NCBI RefSeq assembly: GCF_019443105.1
Contig: NZ_JAHZIJ010000001.1
Coordinates: 1 to 64,000 of the forward strand
Direction of reading: 5' to 3'
From: Paenibacillus oenotherae
GTDB lineage: Bacteria; Bacillota; Bacilli; Paenibacillales; Paenibacillaceae
DNA: 64,000 nt
The translations under genes were made by a program, and so were the position numbers. Within the stretch, counting starts at the first letter, position 1. Each line of letters begins with the position of its first letter. Shown here one piece after another: positions 35,823-44,015 of this stretch. Below the pieces are notes generated by a model, which was not told the origin of the DNA, did no database searches, and saw only the letters and a list, made by a program, of their open reading frames with translations.

Positions 35823-37667
35823 TTAATGCCACATATAGAACACAGCGAAAAGCAGAATTCCCGCGGCTACACCGATCCATTCCCGCCTTGTCCAGGGCAG
35901 CGGCACGCTGCCTGCTCTTCGCCAACGCTTCATCTGGTACCCTCTGGATTCCAGGGTGAGGGACAGATCCTCCGCATACTTCATCATCGACAGCAAAAAA
36001 GGAATAAGGAATACCGGCAGTTCACGCAGCCGCAGGGCTCCTCTCCTCGTCTGGAATTTGCCACGGGCTTGAACGATGATCGCCATGCGGTCCATTTCCT
36101 GGAACAATCGCGGCAGGAATCTCATGAGCATCGTAGCGGCAAAAGCAAAGGGAGCTGCAGGGATTCTCAGCCGCTCCAGGAATGACAGCGCCTGCTCCAT
36201 CGCCGCCTGCATTCCCTTCAGGCCGGTCGTCACCGCCAGCAGGACGCCCATAATCATAACGAATAAGAAACGGATCAGCAGCCCCGCAGTCTCTGCAGCC
36301 GCCTCAGTGGAGAAATAAATTCGCTCCAGCCGCCACGAATCCGGAGCCAAGGTAATTCCGATTCCGGAAATCGCTACCGATAGGACAATAAAATAGAGGA
36401 AAGGCTTGATCGGGCGCCGCAAGCTCCGATAGGCCACACCGGAGAGCATGACAAGTCCTCCTGTAATTAAGCCCGCCGCTCCGATTCCTGCCCAGCTATG
36501 CTGCATAAGGACCGCTGCAGACAGCAGGACATAGATCAGCCACTTGGCAATCGGATGCAAGTCCCTTACGATCCGGGCCGCCGCGACTCGGGCCGTCGTC
36601 CCCCTGCTTGCTGTCCTCGCTTGCTTTGCTGCCGGCCCTGCTGCCTTCAATGGGGAGGAGGACTCTGCCCGCGCGAAGGCGAGGCTCCTCCCTGCAGAGT
36701 TGCCGTCTGTCGCCGCTGCCGGGGTGGGGCCCGCCTGCAATGGATGGACAGCCCTCTCCTTGCGCTCAACAATGCGGTCAGCCATCTCTTCTGCTGTTAA
36801 AGGAATACGATCGCAATCAATGCCGTTCTCGCGCAGAAGAACCGTCAAATGCAGCGCGGACGGAAGGCCGATTCCCGTCTCCAGCCAGAGACGCGGATTC
36901 GCCAGCAGCTCCTGCGGCGTCCCCTCTGCTGCCAATGCGCCGCCATGCAGCACAAGAAGACGGTCGGCAATCGGCAGAAACGTGTCCAGATCATGGCTGA
37001 CGACAACGATTCCGCCACCGGCAGCCTTCTGCTCCAGCATACAGTCAATCAGCGGGGCAATTCCTTGCGGATCAATGCCTGCGGTAGGCTCATCCAGCAG
37101 AAGCCATCGGGGCTCCGCAGCCAGTGTCGTCGCTAATGCAGCCTTTCTCTTCTGCCCTTCGGACAAGGTAAGGAAGGATTCCTTGAGAATTCCCTCAGGC
37201 AGTCCCATTCGCGCCAAAGCACGCTGAATTCGCTCCCCTTGAACCGTCTTGGACAGCCGATAAGGGCGAAGGGAGTAACGAAATTCCTTCTCTATGCTCT
37301 CGGCGAACAGCTGCCGCTCCGGATATTGGAATACGATCCCGATGGAGGCATGAAGCGGATGCAGACGACCGCCCTCCATCCATAAGGAATCCGCGCCATA
37401 CCGGACTGCTCCGCGGCTCAGCGGTGTCAGCCCGGCGATTGTTTGCAGCAGCGTCGTCTTCCCTGAGCCGGCAGCCCCTGCAATGAGCGTAATGCTGCCA
37501 GCTGCTATATGGCAGTGAATATCTTGCAGCAAGGGCTCCGCCCGCTGCCCCCGCCCCTTGTCCCCGGCGCAAACCGATACATGCTCCAAGGTTATGCCTG
37601 TCTCCTCCGCACGGTTGCCCGATCCGGCACCGGGCTCTGCCATCATCATCGATGCTCTCACCGCCAT
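35823..37667 (-). CDS. ECF transporter ATPase-EcfT fusion
   Basis: A 614-residue fusion of two energy-coupling-factor subunits. Residues 25-290 are an EcfA-type ATPase: Walker A GAAGSGKTT at 64-72, Q-loop VFQYPERQLFAES, signature LSEGQKRK in place of LSGGQ, and Walker B WLLLDEPTAGIDP. An Ala-rich linker follows. Residues 375-614 are EcfT, with four to five helices and the coupling motif ARGKFQTRRG. Normally these are separate genes. It overlaps the upstream ATPase gene by 10 nt, and the divergent bioY suggests biotin import. Confidence 0.9.
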   Translation of the reverse strand: MAVRASMMMAEPGAGSGNRAEETGITLEHVSVCAGDKGRGQRAEPLLQDIHCHIAAGSITLIAGAAGSGKTTLLQTIAGLTPLSRGAVRYGADSLWMEGGRLHPLHASIGIVFQYPERQLFAESIEKEFRYSLRPYRLSKTVQGERIQRALARMGLPEGILKESFLTLSEGQKRKAALATTLAAEPRWLLLDEPTAGIDPQGIAPLIDCMLEQKAAGGGIVVVSHDLDTFLPIADRLLVLHGGALAAEGTPQELLANPRLWLETGIGLPSALHLTVLLRENGIDCDRIPLTAEEMADRIVERKERAVHPLQAGPTPAAATDGNSAGRSLAFARAESSSPLKAAGPAAKQARTASRGTTARVAAARIVRDLHPIAKWLIYVLLSAAVLMQHSWAGIGAAGLITGGLVMLSGVAYRSLRRPIKPFLYFIVLSVAISGIGITLAPDSWRLERIYFSTEAAAETAGLLIRFLFVMIMGVLLAVTTGLKGMQAAMEQALSFLERLRIPAAPFAFAATMLMRFLPRLFQEMDRMAIIVQARGKFQTRRGALRLRELPVFLIPFLLSMMKYAEDLSLTLESRGYQMKRWRRAGSVPLPWTRREWIGVAAGILLFAVFYMWH

Positions 37668-38503
37668 TGGCCCACTGCCCTTCCAAGCTCCTCGACAGAG
37701 GTCGGAAGCGGATGCAGCTGCATGCCCCGTTCCATCAGCTTCCGCGCAACCTGTACGACAAAGGGCGGCATGAAGCCCAGCGACTCGCAGACAGAGGCTT
37801 CTTCCCCATTCTGCGGATACAGGAAGGCCTCCTTCGAACCATCGAACACCATTTCGCCCGCCTGCAGCGCGACGACCCGGTCACTTGCCGCCACTTCATC
37901 CAGCAGCTGTGTAATCCAGATGACCGTTGTGCCAGCTCCATGCAGCTTCCGGGCAGCATGGAGCAGATGCTGGCGTGACATGAGATCCAGCATGGACGTA
38001 GCCTCGTCGAAGATCAGCACCTCCGGCTGCACCGCCAGACATCCCGCCGCCTGCAGCAGCTGCTTCTGGCCTCCGGACAATTGGGCGGCCGGCATATCCG
38101 CCAGAGGGGCAAGCCCCACCCTCTCCAGTGCATCCATCGCGAGCCGCCCCGCTTCCTCAGGCCGGAATCCGTAGTTGTCGAGTCCGAACCGCACATCCTC
38201 GTACACGGTTTCGCCGATCATCCCCACGTCCGGATTCTGGAAGATAATGCCGACATAGGGTCTGCAGCCGCCAGCTGCAGCATCGCCGTGGACAACCATT
38301 CCGGTCGTCGCCGAATAAAGCTTCGCCATAAGCTTGGCGAGCGTGCTTTTCCCGCTGCCGTTCGAGCCGACAACCGCCAGCCATTGTCCCTGGGGAATGG
38401 ACATATTCATTTCATGCAGCAGCGTCCTGGTTCCGCCCTCCGCGTCTATCGCATAGGAAACGCCCCGCAATGCCACGGCCAAAGCTTCTGTTTTATTTTT
38501 CAT
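37658..38503 (-). CDS. ecfA1: ECF transporter ATPase (EcfA1)
   Basis: A 281-residue ABC ATPase of a vitamin ECF transporter. Walker A GSNGSGKST near residue 46, Q-loop GIIFQNPDVGMIGETV, signature LSGGQKQLLQ, and Walker B VLIFDEATSMLD are all intact. It pairs with the ATPase half of the fusion protein encoded just downstream to form the heterodimeric motor. It is divergent from bioY, with 85 bp between the two start codons. Confidence 0.94.
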   Translation of the reverse strand: MKNKTEALAVALRGVSYAIDAEGGTRTLLHEMNMSIPQGQWLAVVGSNGSGKSTLAKLMAKLYSATTGMVVHGDAAAGGCRPYVGIIFQNPDVGMIGETVYEDVRFGLDNYGFRPEEAGRLAMDALERVGLAPLADMPAAQLSGGQKQLLQAAGCLAVQPEVLIFDEATSMLDLMSRQHLLHAARKLHGAGTTVIWITQLLDEVAASDRVVALQAGEMVFDGSKEAFLYPQNGEEASVCESLGFMPPFVVQVARKLMERGMQLHPLPTSVEELGRAVGQWR

Positions 38504-38536
38504 TATATATTAGCTCTTTCCAACAAAAATCGGTCA

Positions 38537-38570
38537 TGCTACAATGCAAATGTTCATATTAGGTTAACAA
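38537..38570 (+). promoter_or_regulatory. bioY promoter with possible BirA half-site
   Basis: TGCTACAAT (38537-38545) is an extended -10 element. GGTTAACAA (38562-38570), just downstream, matches one half of the BirA-type biotin operator; I find no convincing second half. Biotin repression is therefore inference. Confidence 0.35.
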
Positions 38571-38588
38571 AATAAAGGAGATCCTGCA

Positions 38589-39170
38589 ATGAAAACTGAT
38601 TTATCTATGAGAGGCCTTGTGTTTAGCGCACTCTTTGCCGCCCTGCTGGTGGCATCCAGTTATGTGAATATCCATCTGGGCTTCTCGCCGGTTCCAATTA
38701 CGATCGAGAATCTGGTCGTCATGCTGGCAGGCGCCATTCTCGGCCCCCTCTACGGCTTCATCAGCATCTCGCTGGTCGTTGTGCTTGCTGCGCTCGGCAT
38801 TCCCATGCTGCACGGCAGCGGCGGAGCAGCCCTGCTGCTGGGACCTACAGGCGGCTTCGTCTGGGCCTATCCCTTCGCTGCGCTGCTCATCGGCCTCATC
38901 GTTCAGCGAATCAAAGGACGCTCGCCCCTCAGCATTGTGCTGATCTGGCTGGCGATGGAGCTGTTCGGCTCGCTGCTCCTGTACGTGTCCGGGGTGCCTT
39001 GGCTTGCCCATGCCGCTAACTTGACCTGGCAGAAGGCGCTGGCCCTCGGCTGCTATCCTTACCTGGCGGGAGACGCCATTAAGGCGGCCATTGCGACGGC
39101 GATTCTTCTGCCAATCAGAAACGCATTCCCGGTCGCCCGGATTATCGGGGCAAGGCCGTCACAGAAGTAA
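38589..39170 (+). CDS. bioY: biotin transporter S component BioY
   Basis: A 193-residue integral membrane protein with six hydrophobic segments. ITIENLVVMLAGAILGPLYG and the GPTGGFVWAYPFAALLIG motif are hallmarks of BioY, the substrate-binding S component of biotin ECF transporters. AAAGGAG precedes the ATG by 8 nt. The matching ATPase and T-component genes lie divergently next to it, making a complete biotin importer in three genes. Confidence 0.95.
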   Translation: MKTDLSMRGLVFSALFAALLVASSYVNIHLGFSPVPITIENLVVMLAGAILGPLYGFISISLVVVLAALGIPMLHGSGGAALLLGPTGGFVWAYPFAALLIGLIVQRIKGRSPLSIVLIWLAMELFGSLLLYVSGVPWLAHAANLTWQKALALGCYPYLAGDAIKAAIATAILLPIRNAFPVARIIGARPSQK

Positions 39171-39202
39171 TCCGTTTCGCTCCAACTCAACGGCAGCCGG
39201 AG

Positions 39203-39679
39203 CTATTTGCGGAACAACGCCGTTATATATCTGGCAATGCGCACGTTCGCTTCCGCGCGGACAAAATCACGAACCATCGTGAATTTGTCCTCATAGCCCC
39301 GGCAGTTGAAACGGAACTGTATCGTGTTGTCGATGCGTTCCTCTTCGTACACCTTAATATTTCGCTCCCGCAATGTCTTGCGGACACGTACAAGATCGGC
39401 ATGGATCAATTCGAGAAGCGCCTGCGCCGCAAGCACATACAGCTTCCGCAGCGAATAGGTTGTGTTCTCGATGGTTCTCAGATTGCTCTCCACAATCGAC
39501 AGCAGCAGGGGCAGCAGCGCATACTCGCGGACGAGGTTTATTTCCTCTGCTGTGGGTATGTTTTTGCGCGGGGAGGACTCCCCTTCTCCTTGGCGGTGCT
39601 TGATTAATTGCTCCCGATGCTCAGGCAGCATCATCCGGCTCGATTCCCACAGCCCATTCCCTTTCAATTTTTTGCTCAT
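39203..39679 (-). CDS. YolD-like N-terminus protein
   Basis: A 158-residue soluble protein. Its beginning (MSKKLKGNGLWESSRMMLPE) resembles YolD-family proteins, which are encoded with Y-family polymerases in many Bacilli. The remaining 110 residues are mostly helical (LLSIVESNLRTIENTTYSLR) with a basic C-terminus, and I recognise no domain there. Its ATG overlaps the polymerase stop codon (ATGA), so it belongs to the SOS operon. A role as polymerase partner is inference. Confidence 0.75.
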   Translation of the reverse strand: MSKKLKGNGLWESSRMMLPEHREQLIKHRQGEGESSPRKNIPTAEEINLVREYALLPLLLSIVESNLRTIENTTYSLRKLYVLAAQALLELIHADLVRVRKTLRERNIKVYEEERIDNTIQFRFNCRGYEDKFTMVRDFVRAEANVRIARYITALFRK

Positions 39680-40932
39680 CTATAGTGACCTCCGATTTTG
39701 ACCGCGCGCTCACGCGCTTGCCCCGCTTCTGTCAAAGAAGACGCCCGCAATATGGACGCCGTGCCGTACCTCTGCTTGATCCTGTCAACCGCCCGGTCCA
39801 AATCACGCAGCTTCTCCCGTTCTCCAATCGTCAGCTGATACTCGCCATCGGCTGTGAGCGATGTCAAAGTTACCGCGAGCTTGCGGACAGGCAGACCATC
39901 CCAATGCCGGTAAAACAGCGTCTTGACCGCCTCATAGACCTCAACCCCGATGTTCGTCGGGTCAGCAAGCTTCATCTGGCGGCAAAAGCCGGTCGGCCGA
40001 TCAAAATCCGCGCCCTGCGCGCCCGCGACGACAACGCTGCCCATATACCCCTTCAAGCGGCAGCGTCGGCACACCTCGTCGCTAAGCTCCAGCAGTACAG
40101 TATCAATCTCCTCCCTGCTGCCGTAATCGCGCGGCAAAGTCATCCCATGCCCCACTGACTGCTGCAGATCATGCGTGCCTGGCGTAACAGGCGAATCATC
40201 CAGACCGTTCGCCGTGCGCCAATAAACCTCGGCATTAATATCGCTGTTCTTGCCGAAGCGGATGCGCATTCTCCGCTGCAGCTCCGGCAAAGGCGTGCAT
40301 GCCAGATCACCGATTGTCCCCATGCCCATGTAGTTGAAGTGCGCCGTCATTCGACCGGCCACTCCGAACAGATCGCTGATGCCGCGCGGCCATAACACCG
40401 CCCCGATATCCTGCTTCCGCAATGTGAAGATGCCGGTTTCACTCTTTTTCGCGAACAGATCGCATGCCATCTTGGCCAGAATTTTTGTGGAACTGATGCC
40501 TACCCGCGACCACACGCCCGTCTGCGCTAGAACCCGCAGCTGGATTTGGCGGGCAATCTCATCGGGAGATCCGAACAGCGCGGCCGAATCCGTTACATCG
40601 AGAAACTGCTCGTCGATGCTGAACGGCTCCACAAGATCTGTAAAGTGCTCGAAGGTTCCCGTGATCAACATAGATACGTCAATGTATGTTTGCATGCGCG
40701 GCCGAATGACGACAAGTTCGGGCTCCTTGGCAAGCGCTTGCCCAAGCGTCTCGGCTGTCTGGATGCCGCGCCTCTTCGCAATGGGACATGCTGCCAGAAT
40801 GATGCCGCTGCGCCGCAACGGATCGCCTGCCACCACGACAGGCTTGTCGTACAATTCCGGATGGGCCGCTTTCTCCACACTGGCATAGAACGACTGGCAA
40901 TCCACCAACATAATAACGCGCTCATCCGGCAT
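39676..40932 (-). CDS. uvrX: Y-family translesion DNA polymerase
   Basis: A 418-residue lesion-bypass polymerase of the UvrX/YqjW type. MLVDCQSFYASVEKA (metal Asp), SIDEQFLDVTD (the second catalytic carboxylates), and AILAKMACDLFAKK (thumb) are present. A C-terminal little-finger domain follows. The start at 40932 gives the usual spacing to the first Asp; its ribosome binding site is weak (GGCGG), and a GTG at 40965 is possible. Two LexA-like boxes flank the promoter -10 region. The gene overlaps the next one by 4 nt. Confidence 0.9.
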   Translation of the reverse strand: MPDERVIMLVDCQSFYASVEKAAHPELYDKPVVVAGDPLRRSGIILAACPIAKRRGIQTAETLGQALAKEPELVVIRPRMQTYIDVSMLITGTFEHFTDLVEPFSIDEQFLDVTDSAALFGSPDEIARQIQLRVLAQTGVWSRVGISSTKILAKMACDLFAKKSETGIFTLRKQDIGAVLWPRGISDLFGVAGRMTAHFNYMGMGTIGDLACTPLPELQRRMRIRFGKNSDINAEVYWRTANGLDDSPVTPGTHDLQQSVGHGMTLPRDYGSREEIDTVLLELSDEVCRRCRLKGYMGSVVVAGAQGADFDRPTGFCRQMKLADPTNIGVEVYEAVKTLFYRHWDGLPVRKLAVTLTSLTADGEYQLTIGEREKLRDLDRAVDRIKQRYGTASILRASSLTEAGQARERAVKIGGHYR

Positions 40933-41023
40933 ACCGGCACACCGCCGATCCGGCAGCCGGAACACCGCTCCGGTTCATGCGCATAACGCCAATGATGCGA
41001 ATAAAAGCCTCTGTAAGTAACAT
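40922..41023 (-). CDS. possible 33-residue leader ORF
   Basis: An ATG at 41023 with GGAGG 6 nt upstream, the best ribosome binding site of the operon, opens a 33-codon frame that ends 10 nt past the polymerase start codon in another frame. The peptide begins MLLTEAFIRIIGVMRMNRSG and has no recognisable motif. It may serve to couple translation to the polymerase gene, whose own ribosome binding site is poor. Coding is not proven. Confidence 0.35.
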   Translation of the reverse strand: MLLTEAFIRIIGVMRMNRSGVPAAGSAVCRYAG

Positions 41024-41040
41024 GCGACACCTCCGAATAC

Positions 41041-41077
41041 GAACGTATGATCCTATTATATGCCGAATGTATGTTCT
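41041..41077 (-). promoter_or_regulatory. SOS promoter of the polymerase operon
   Basis: The minus strand has TATAAT at 41055-41060. A LexA-like box, CGAATGTATGTTCT (41064-41077), lies just upstream of it, and a half-degenerate CGAACGTATGATCC (41040-41053) lies just downstream. Consensus for Bacilli is CGAACRNRYGTTYG. Confidence 0.65.
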
Positions 41078-41114
41078 CAATACAGAGGATAAATAATCCA
41101 TTTCAACAAAAACA

Positions 41115-41164
41115 TTAACGCTGCATATAAATTGTGATAAAATAAAATAACTTAAACGTTTAAG
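41115..41164 (+). promoter_or_regulatory. MFS gene promoter with palindromic operator
   Basis: TTAACG (41115-41120), 17-bp spacer, TAAAAT (41138-41143), then the perfect 14-bp palindrome CTTAAACGTTTAAG (41151-41164) over the expected start site and next to the ribosome binding site. The central CG dyad resembles LacI-family operators. No regulator gene adjoins. Confidence 0.65.
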
Positions 41165-41181
41165 CTAGGAGGCGTTATCGA

Positions 41182-42438
41182 TTGTTCATTCCAACGCAAG
41201 AAGCTGCTCTTCCCCTGCCGCAAGATAATAAAGGTCTTTGGCGCAACCGCAACTTTGTGCTCGTGCTTTCCGGCTACACCCTCTCCACCTTTGGCAATTG
41301 CTTTCACAGCGTCGCGCTCAGCTTGTGGATTCTGCAAACGACCGGCAGCGCCCGCTACATGTCGGCTATTCTGTTGATCTACATCTTCACCCAACTGGCC
41401 TTCGGCACGATGGCAGGAACTGTCGTAGACCGGATGGACCGGAGAAAATTGATGTGGATGGCAGATTCCATCAGGGGCGTGCTCGTGCTTGGCGTCGCGC
41501 TGTGCATCGCGATACCGGATGTTCCTATTGCGATCGTCTTCGCCCTGACCGCGCTGGTCTCGATTGGCGGCCTGTTCCAATCCCCTGCCCTGCATGCCTC
41601 CATCGTTAATATAGTCGGTGTGTCCAAAGTGCAGAAGGCGGTGGGCTTCATCAATATTAGCGATAATACGGCCCGGATCTCGGGTCTTGCTCTCGGAGGC
41701 GCTTTCGTCGCCATGTTCGGAGGGTCCGTAGCCATCATCGTAGATGCCTGTGCTTTTTTTCTGTCTGCTCTTCTGGTGCTCGCGTGCACCCGTTTCCCAA
41801 GCTCGCATTCCACCGAGCAAAAAGAAAAGCAATCCTTTTGGCAGGATATGAAATCAGGGCTTCAGTATATTTGGAAGGATTCCTTCATCCGCAGTCTGGT
41901 CTTTCTCGCGCCTGTCGTGAACATGTTCTTCGTCTCCAGCCTGATGCTTATTCAGGTAATGGCCGTCAAGCAGTGGTCTGCGAATCCGATGCAGTTCGGC
42001 TTGATCGAGGCCTGTATTCCGACCGGATATATTATCGGAGCCGGGGTTATTCTGCTGATCGATACACGAATGAAACGGCGCGGCCTATTGATCTGCGGCA
42101 GCCTGATCGCGATGAGTCCGGTACTGATCACATTGTCTCTCCTGACCTCTGCATGGCCGGCTATTCCGCTTATTCTGCTAATGGGGTTCTTATTTTCTTT
42201 CTGTACCATGCTCTCCAGCATCATTCTGCGCGTGAAGGTCAGCCCTGAGCTGCAGGGCAGAGTATTCTCCACCCTGGGCTCCTTATCCAGCGTACTTCCT
42301 CCGGTCGGGATCGTAGCCGCTTCCTTTCTCGCTGATCTGAAGGGACCGGACATTCCTTTGACCGGATTCGGCATCGCGCTGCTGCTTATCAGCGTGCTGA
42401 TCCTGCTATTCCAGAGAGCGCTGCGGACGTTCAACTGA
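41182..42438 (+). CDS. MFS transporter (macrolide-efflux-like)
   Basis: A 418-residue membrane protein with about twelve hydrophobic segments. WRNRNFVLVLSGYTLSTFGN is the family N-terminus, and the loop 2-3 motif reads GTVVDRMDRRKLMW. It fits the MefA-like/NRE exporter group, which pump drugs or metals outward; the substrate is unknown. The start codon is TTG at 41182, 9 nt after AGGAGG. Expression is probably controlled through the palindrome at 41151-41164. Confidence 0.9.
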   Translation: MFIPTQEAALPLPQDNKGLWRNRNFVLVLSGYTLSTFGNCFHSVALSLWILQTTGSARYMSAILLIYIFTQLAFGTMAGTVVDRMDRRKLMWMADSIRGVLVLGVALCIAIPDVPIAIVFALTALVSIGGLFQSPALHASIVNIVGVSKVQKAVGFINISDNTARISGLALGGAFVAMFGGSVAIIVDACAFFLSALLVLACTRFPSSHSTEQKEKQSFWQDMKSGLQYIWKDSFIRSLVFLAPVVNMFFVSSLMLIQVMAVKQWSANPMQFGLIEACIPTGYIIGAGVILLIDTRMKRRGLLICGSLIAMSPVLITLSLLTSAWPAIPLILLMGFLFSFCTMLSSIILRVKVSPELQGRVFSTLGSLSSVLPPVGIVAASFLADLKGPDIPLTGFGIALLLISVLILLFQRALRTFN

Positions 42439-42468
42439 TTCATTTCTGCGCCCTAAGGGCGATTCCGT

Positions 42469-42499
42469 AATCAGCTGGCTTTAATCAGCCAGCATGATT
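42469..42499 (+). terminator. hairpin after the MFS gene
   Basis: AATCAGCTGGCT and AGCCAGCATGATT arms with a short loop, 30 nt after the stop. It has no T-run itself, but the next hairpin (42514-42529, CCTGC/GCAGG) is followed by TTTTTT. Confidence 0.6.
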
Positions 42500-42586
42500 C
42501 GGCGGCGAGCATTCCTGCGTAAAAGCAGGTTTTTTCGCGTTCCGGCCCGCTAGCAGCCTATTCCGCGCCGATATTCCTGCATCATC

Positions 42587-43013
42587 CAGGCTGCCCAGAA
42601 AGTCATTGTTTTCACTGAATCATACAAAATGGGAGAATGAAAAGAGTGAAATCTACCGACCGGATGTTCGGTAGTCAGTCACTCTTGCACGTTAGAGGTC
42701 AGTTGACGGAAAGTCCGCCGGACTTTCTCAAAAGCCTGCGAATAGGCTGGCTTTTTATCCTTTCTGTTTGATAAAGACCCAATGCCTGCCAAAGCGCAGG
42801 CTTTTCGCCATGTTTTCCCTCTATTGGACCGATCGGCCATATATTCCTGCGCAATCGCAGGCATTCTGCCTATAATGGCTACTTTTAGCTGAAATTCCTG
42901 CACTTTCGCAGGCTTCCCTCTCACCACCAACCGAATGTGTTGCCGTCACTCACTCTCATACGCTTAGAAGCTTAGCTAACGGAAGCGCTCCAACTGACTT
43001 TCTGGGCAGCCCG
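42587..43013. mobile_element. MITE-like element inside repeat copy E
   Basis: GGCTGCCCAGAAAGTC (42589-42604) and its exact inverse GACTTTCTGGGCAGCC (42996-43011) bound the element. ATCATC flanks it on both sides (42581-42586 and 43014-43019), a 6-bp target duplication. The interior carries repeat copy D and no transposase. The ends are related to those of the 35313-35818 element. Confidence 0.82.
42731..42922. repeat. dispersed repeat, copy D
   Basis: Matches copy C (16006-16200) module by module: CCTGC hairpins at about 42735, 42783, 42858 and 42896. It is carried inside the element 42587-43013. Confidence 0.8.
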
Positions 43014-43131
43014 ATCATCGCAGGCTTCCTGCCTCCTGGCACCTCTTTTAACCGAAATGGCTGCGCTTATGCAGGCTTGCTGCCCGCCTCCCCTGATTGA
43101 GCTCCCATAGAGCACCCTCAAGCCCAAAAAA

Positions 43132-43167
43132 ACCTCCGGAACCCACAAAAATTGTGGGACCGAAGGT
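43132..43167 (-). terminator. terminator of the biosynthetic operon
   Basis: On the minus strand ACCTTCGGTCCCACA pairs with TGTGGGTTCCGGAGGT, followed by TTTTTTTGG, 75 nt after the dioxygenase stop codon. Confidence 0.85.
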
Positions 43168-43211
43168 TTTATCGAGTCCATGCAACAGAGGCCGGGCAAC
43201 AATCAGCAGAC

Positions 43212-43230
43212 AGCTTTTGGACAGCCCCCT
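43212..43230. repeat. solitary inverted-repeat end
   Basis: AGCTTTTGGACAGCCCCCT is nearly the right end of the 35313-35818 element. I find no partner nearby, so it may be a remnant. Confidence 0.5.
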
Positions 43231-43241
43231 TGCTCTAACAA

Positions 43242-44000
43242 CTAAAAAATAGTTTCGTTGAAGCCGAGCAATCTTTTCCTTCTGGCAGTCGCCCGATCCA
43301 GCACCTCTTGAGGCGCCTTGTACACCGCATTGTTGTCATGGCTCAGATGCGGCACAATGAATTTTTTGCGGTAAATGATCTGCTGAACGTATCTGGATGC
43401 GTTGCTCGTGTTGGGAGCGCCTCTGTGCCACACTTGGCTGTTGAACACGAGGCAGTCGCCAGCCTTTGCCAATACAGAGATGGGCTCAACGCCCTTGTAG
43501 GGCTCGATCTCTTCTGTGAATCCGAGATGCTTGCCTGCACGGTGCGAGCCGGGAACGACCTGTGTCGGGCCCATTTCTTCCGTAATATCATCCAGATAGT
43601 AGAGCGCATTAACGAGATAGACCGGCATTTGGATGCGGGGATCAATCTCGATGCCATCGGGCAGCGGGAAGAAGAGCGCCTCGTCCACATGCCATTTGCT
43701 GACCGCATTGTTGCTCGAAGTACGCATGCCATTCATGCTGCTTAATTGACAATCCGTTCCGAGAATCTCTTCAACAAAATCGATAACGGCCGGATGATCC
43801 ACCAATGACTCGAACACTTCGCCCCGCTCGAACATAGGCCCCTGCAGCATGACCTTCTCATGCTTGCCTTCGAAAGCCTCCTGAATCCCGTTCTTAACAG
43901 CAGCTACCTGCTCAGCGTTCAGCGCATTGCGGAACACAATGTATCCATCCTTGTGAAATTGCTCTAATTCCTTGGCATATTGGCTAATCATCGCTTGCAT
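43242..44000 (-). CDS. PhyH-family Fe(II)/2-oxoglutarate dioxygenase
   Basis: A 252-residue phytanoyl-CoA dioxygenase family protein. The iron facial triad is legible: His104 and Asp106 in WHVDEALF, and His192 in VWHRGAPNTS, with Arg203 placed to bind 2-oxoglutarate. Family members hydroxylate or halogenate small molecules, often while attached to a carrier protein. The ATG at 44000 has GAGG 8 nt upstream. It is the last gene of a four-gene operon, 15 nt after the ligase. Confidence 0.9.
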   Translation of the reverse strand: MQAMISQYAKELEQFHKDGYIVFRNALNAEQVAAVKNGIQEAFEGKHEKVMLQGPMFERGEVFESLVDHPAVIDFVEEILGTDCQLSSMNGMRTSSNNAVSKWHVDEALFFPLPDGIEIDPRIQMPVYLVNALYYLDDITEEMGPTQVVPGSHRAGKHLGFTEEIEPYKGVEPISVLAKAGDCLVFNSQVWHRGAPNTSNASRYVQQIIYRKKFIVPHLSHDNNAVYKAPQEVLDRATARRKRLLGFNETIF

Positions 44001-44015
44001 TCTCATCACCTCATA

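Larger units (their letters stand above)
42509..43090. repeat. dispersed repeat, copy E, split by insertion
   Basis: Left part 42509-42588 and right part 43012-43090. Joined across the inserted element they restore the module CCTGC-ATCA-TCGCAGG, followed by the same order of motifs as copy D (CTGCCT...GGC, AACCGAAAT, CTGCGCTTATGCAGGCTT). Confidence 0.75.

Noticed and set aside
38504-38588. Riboswitch between ecfA1 and bioY
   Set aside because: The gap is only 85 bp and holds no conserved aptamer core; a protein operator is more plausible.
40665-41030. Frame from a GTG at 41030 reading MSHVTYRGFYSHHWRYAHEP at its start
   Set aside because: Its GTG abuts the GGAG ribosome binding site, and most of the frame is a shadow of the polymerase. 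A sequencing frameshift joining it to the polymerase is possible but not supported by any visible motif.
41152-41832. Long minus-strand frame opposite the MFS gene
   Set aside because: A shadow frame; the MFS protein on the plus strand has clear transmembrane pattern and motif.
42731-42922. CRISPR array as an explanation for the spaced hairpins
   Set aside because: Modules are imperfect, spacing and spacers are themselves similar between copies, and no cas gene is present.
42679-43202. Small minus-strand frames in the repeat-rich gap
   Set aside because: They are translations of the repeat copies and element ends, and share the same CCTGC-derived residues.
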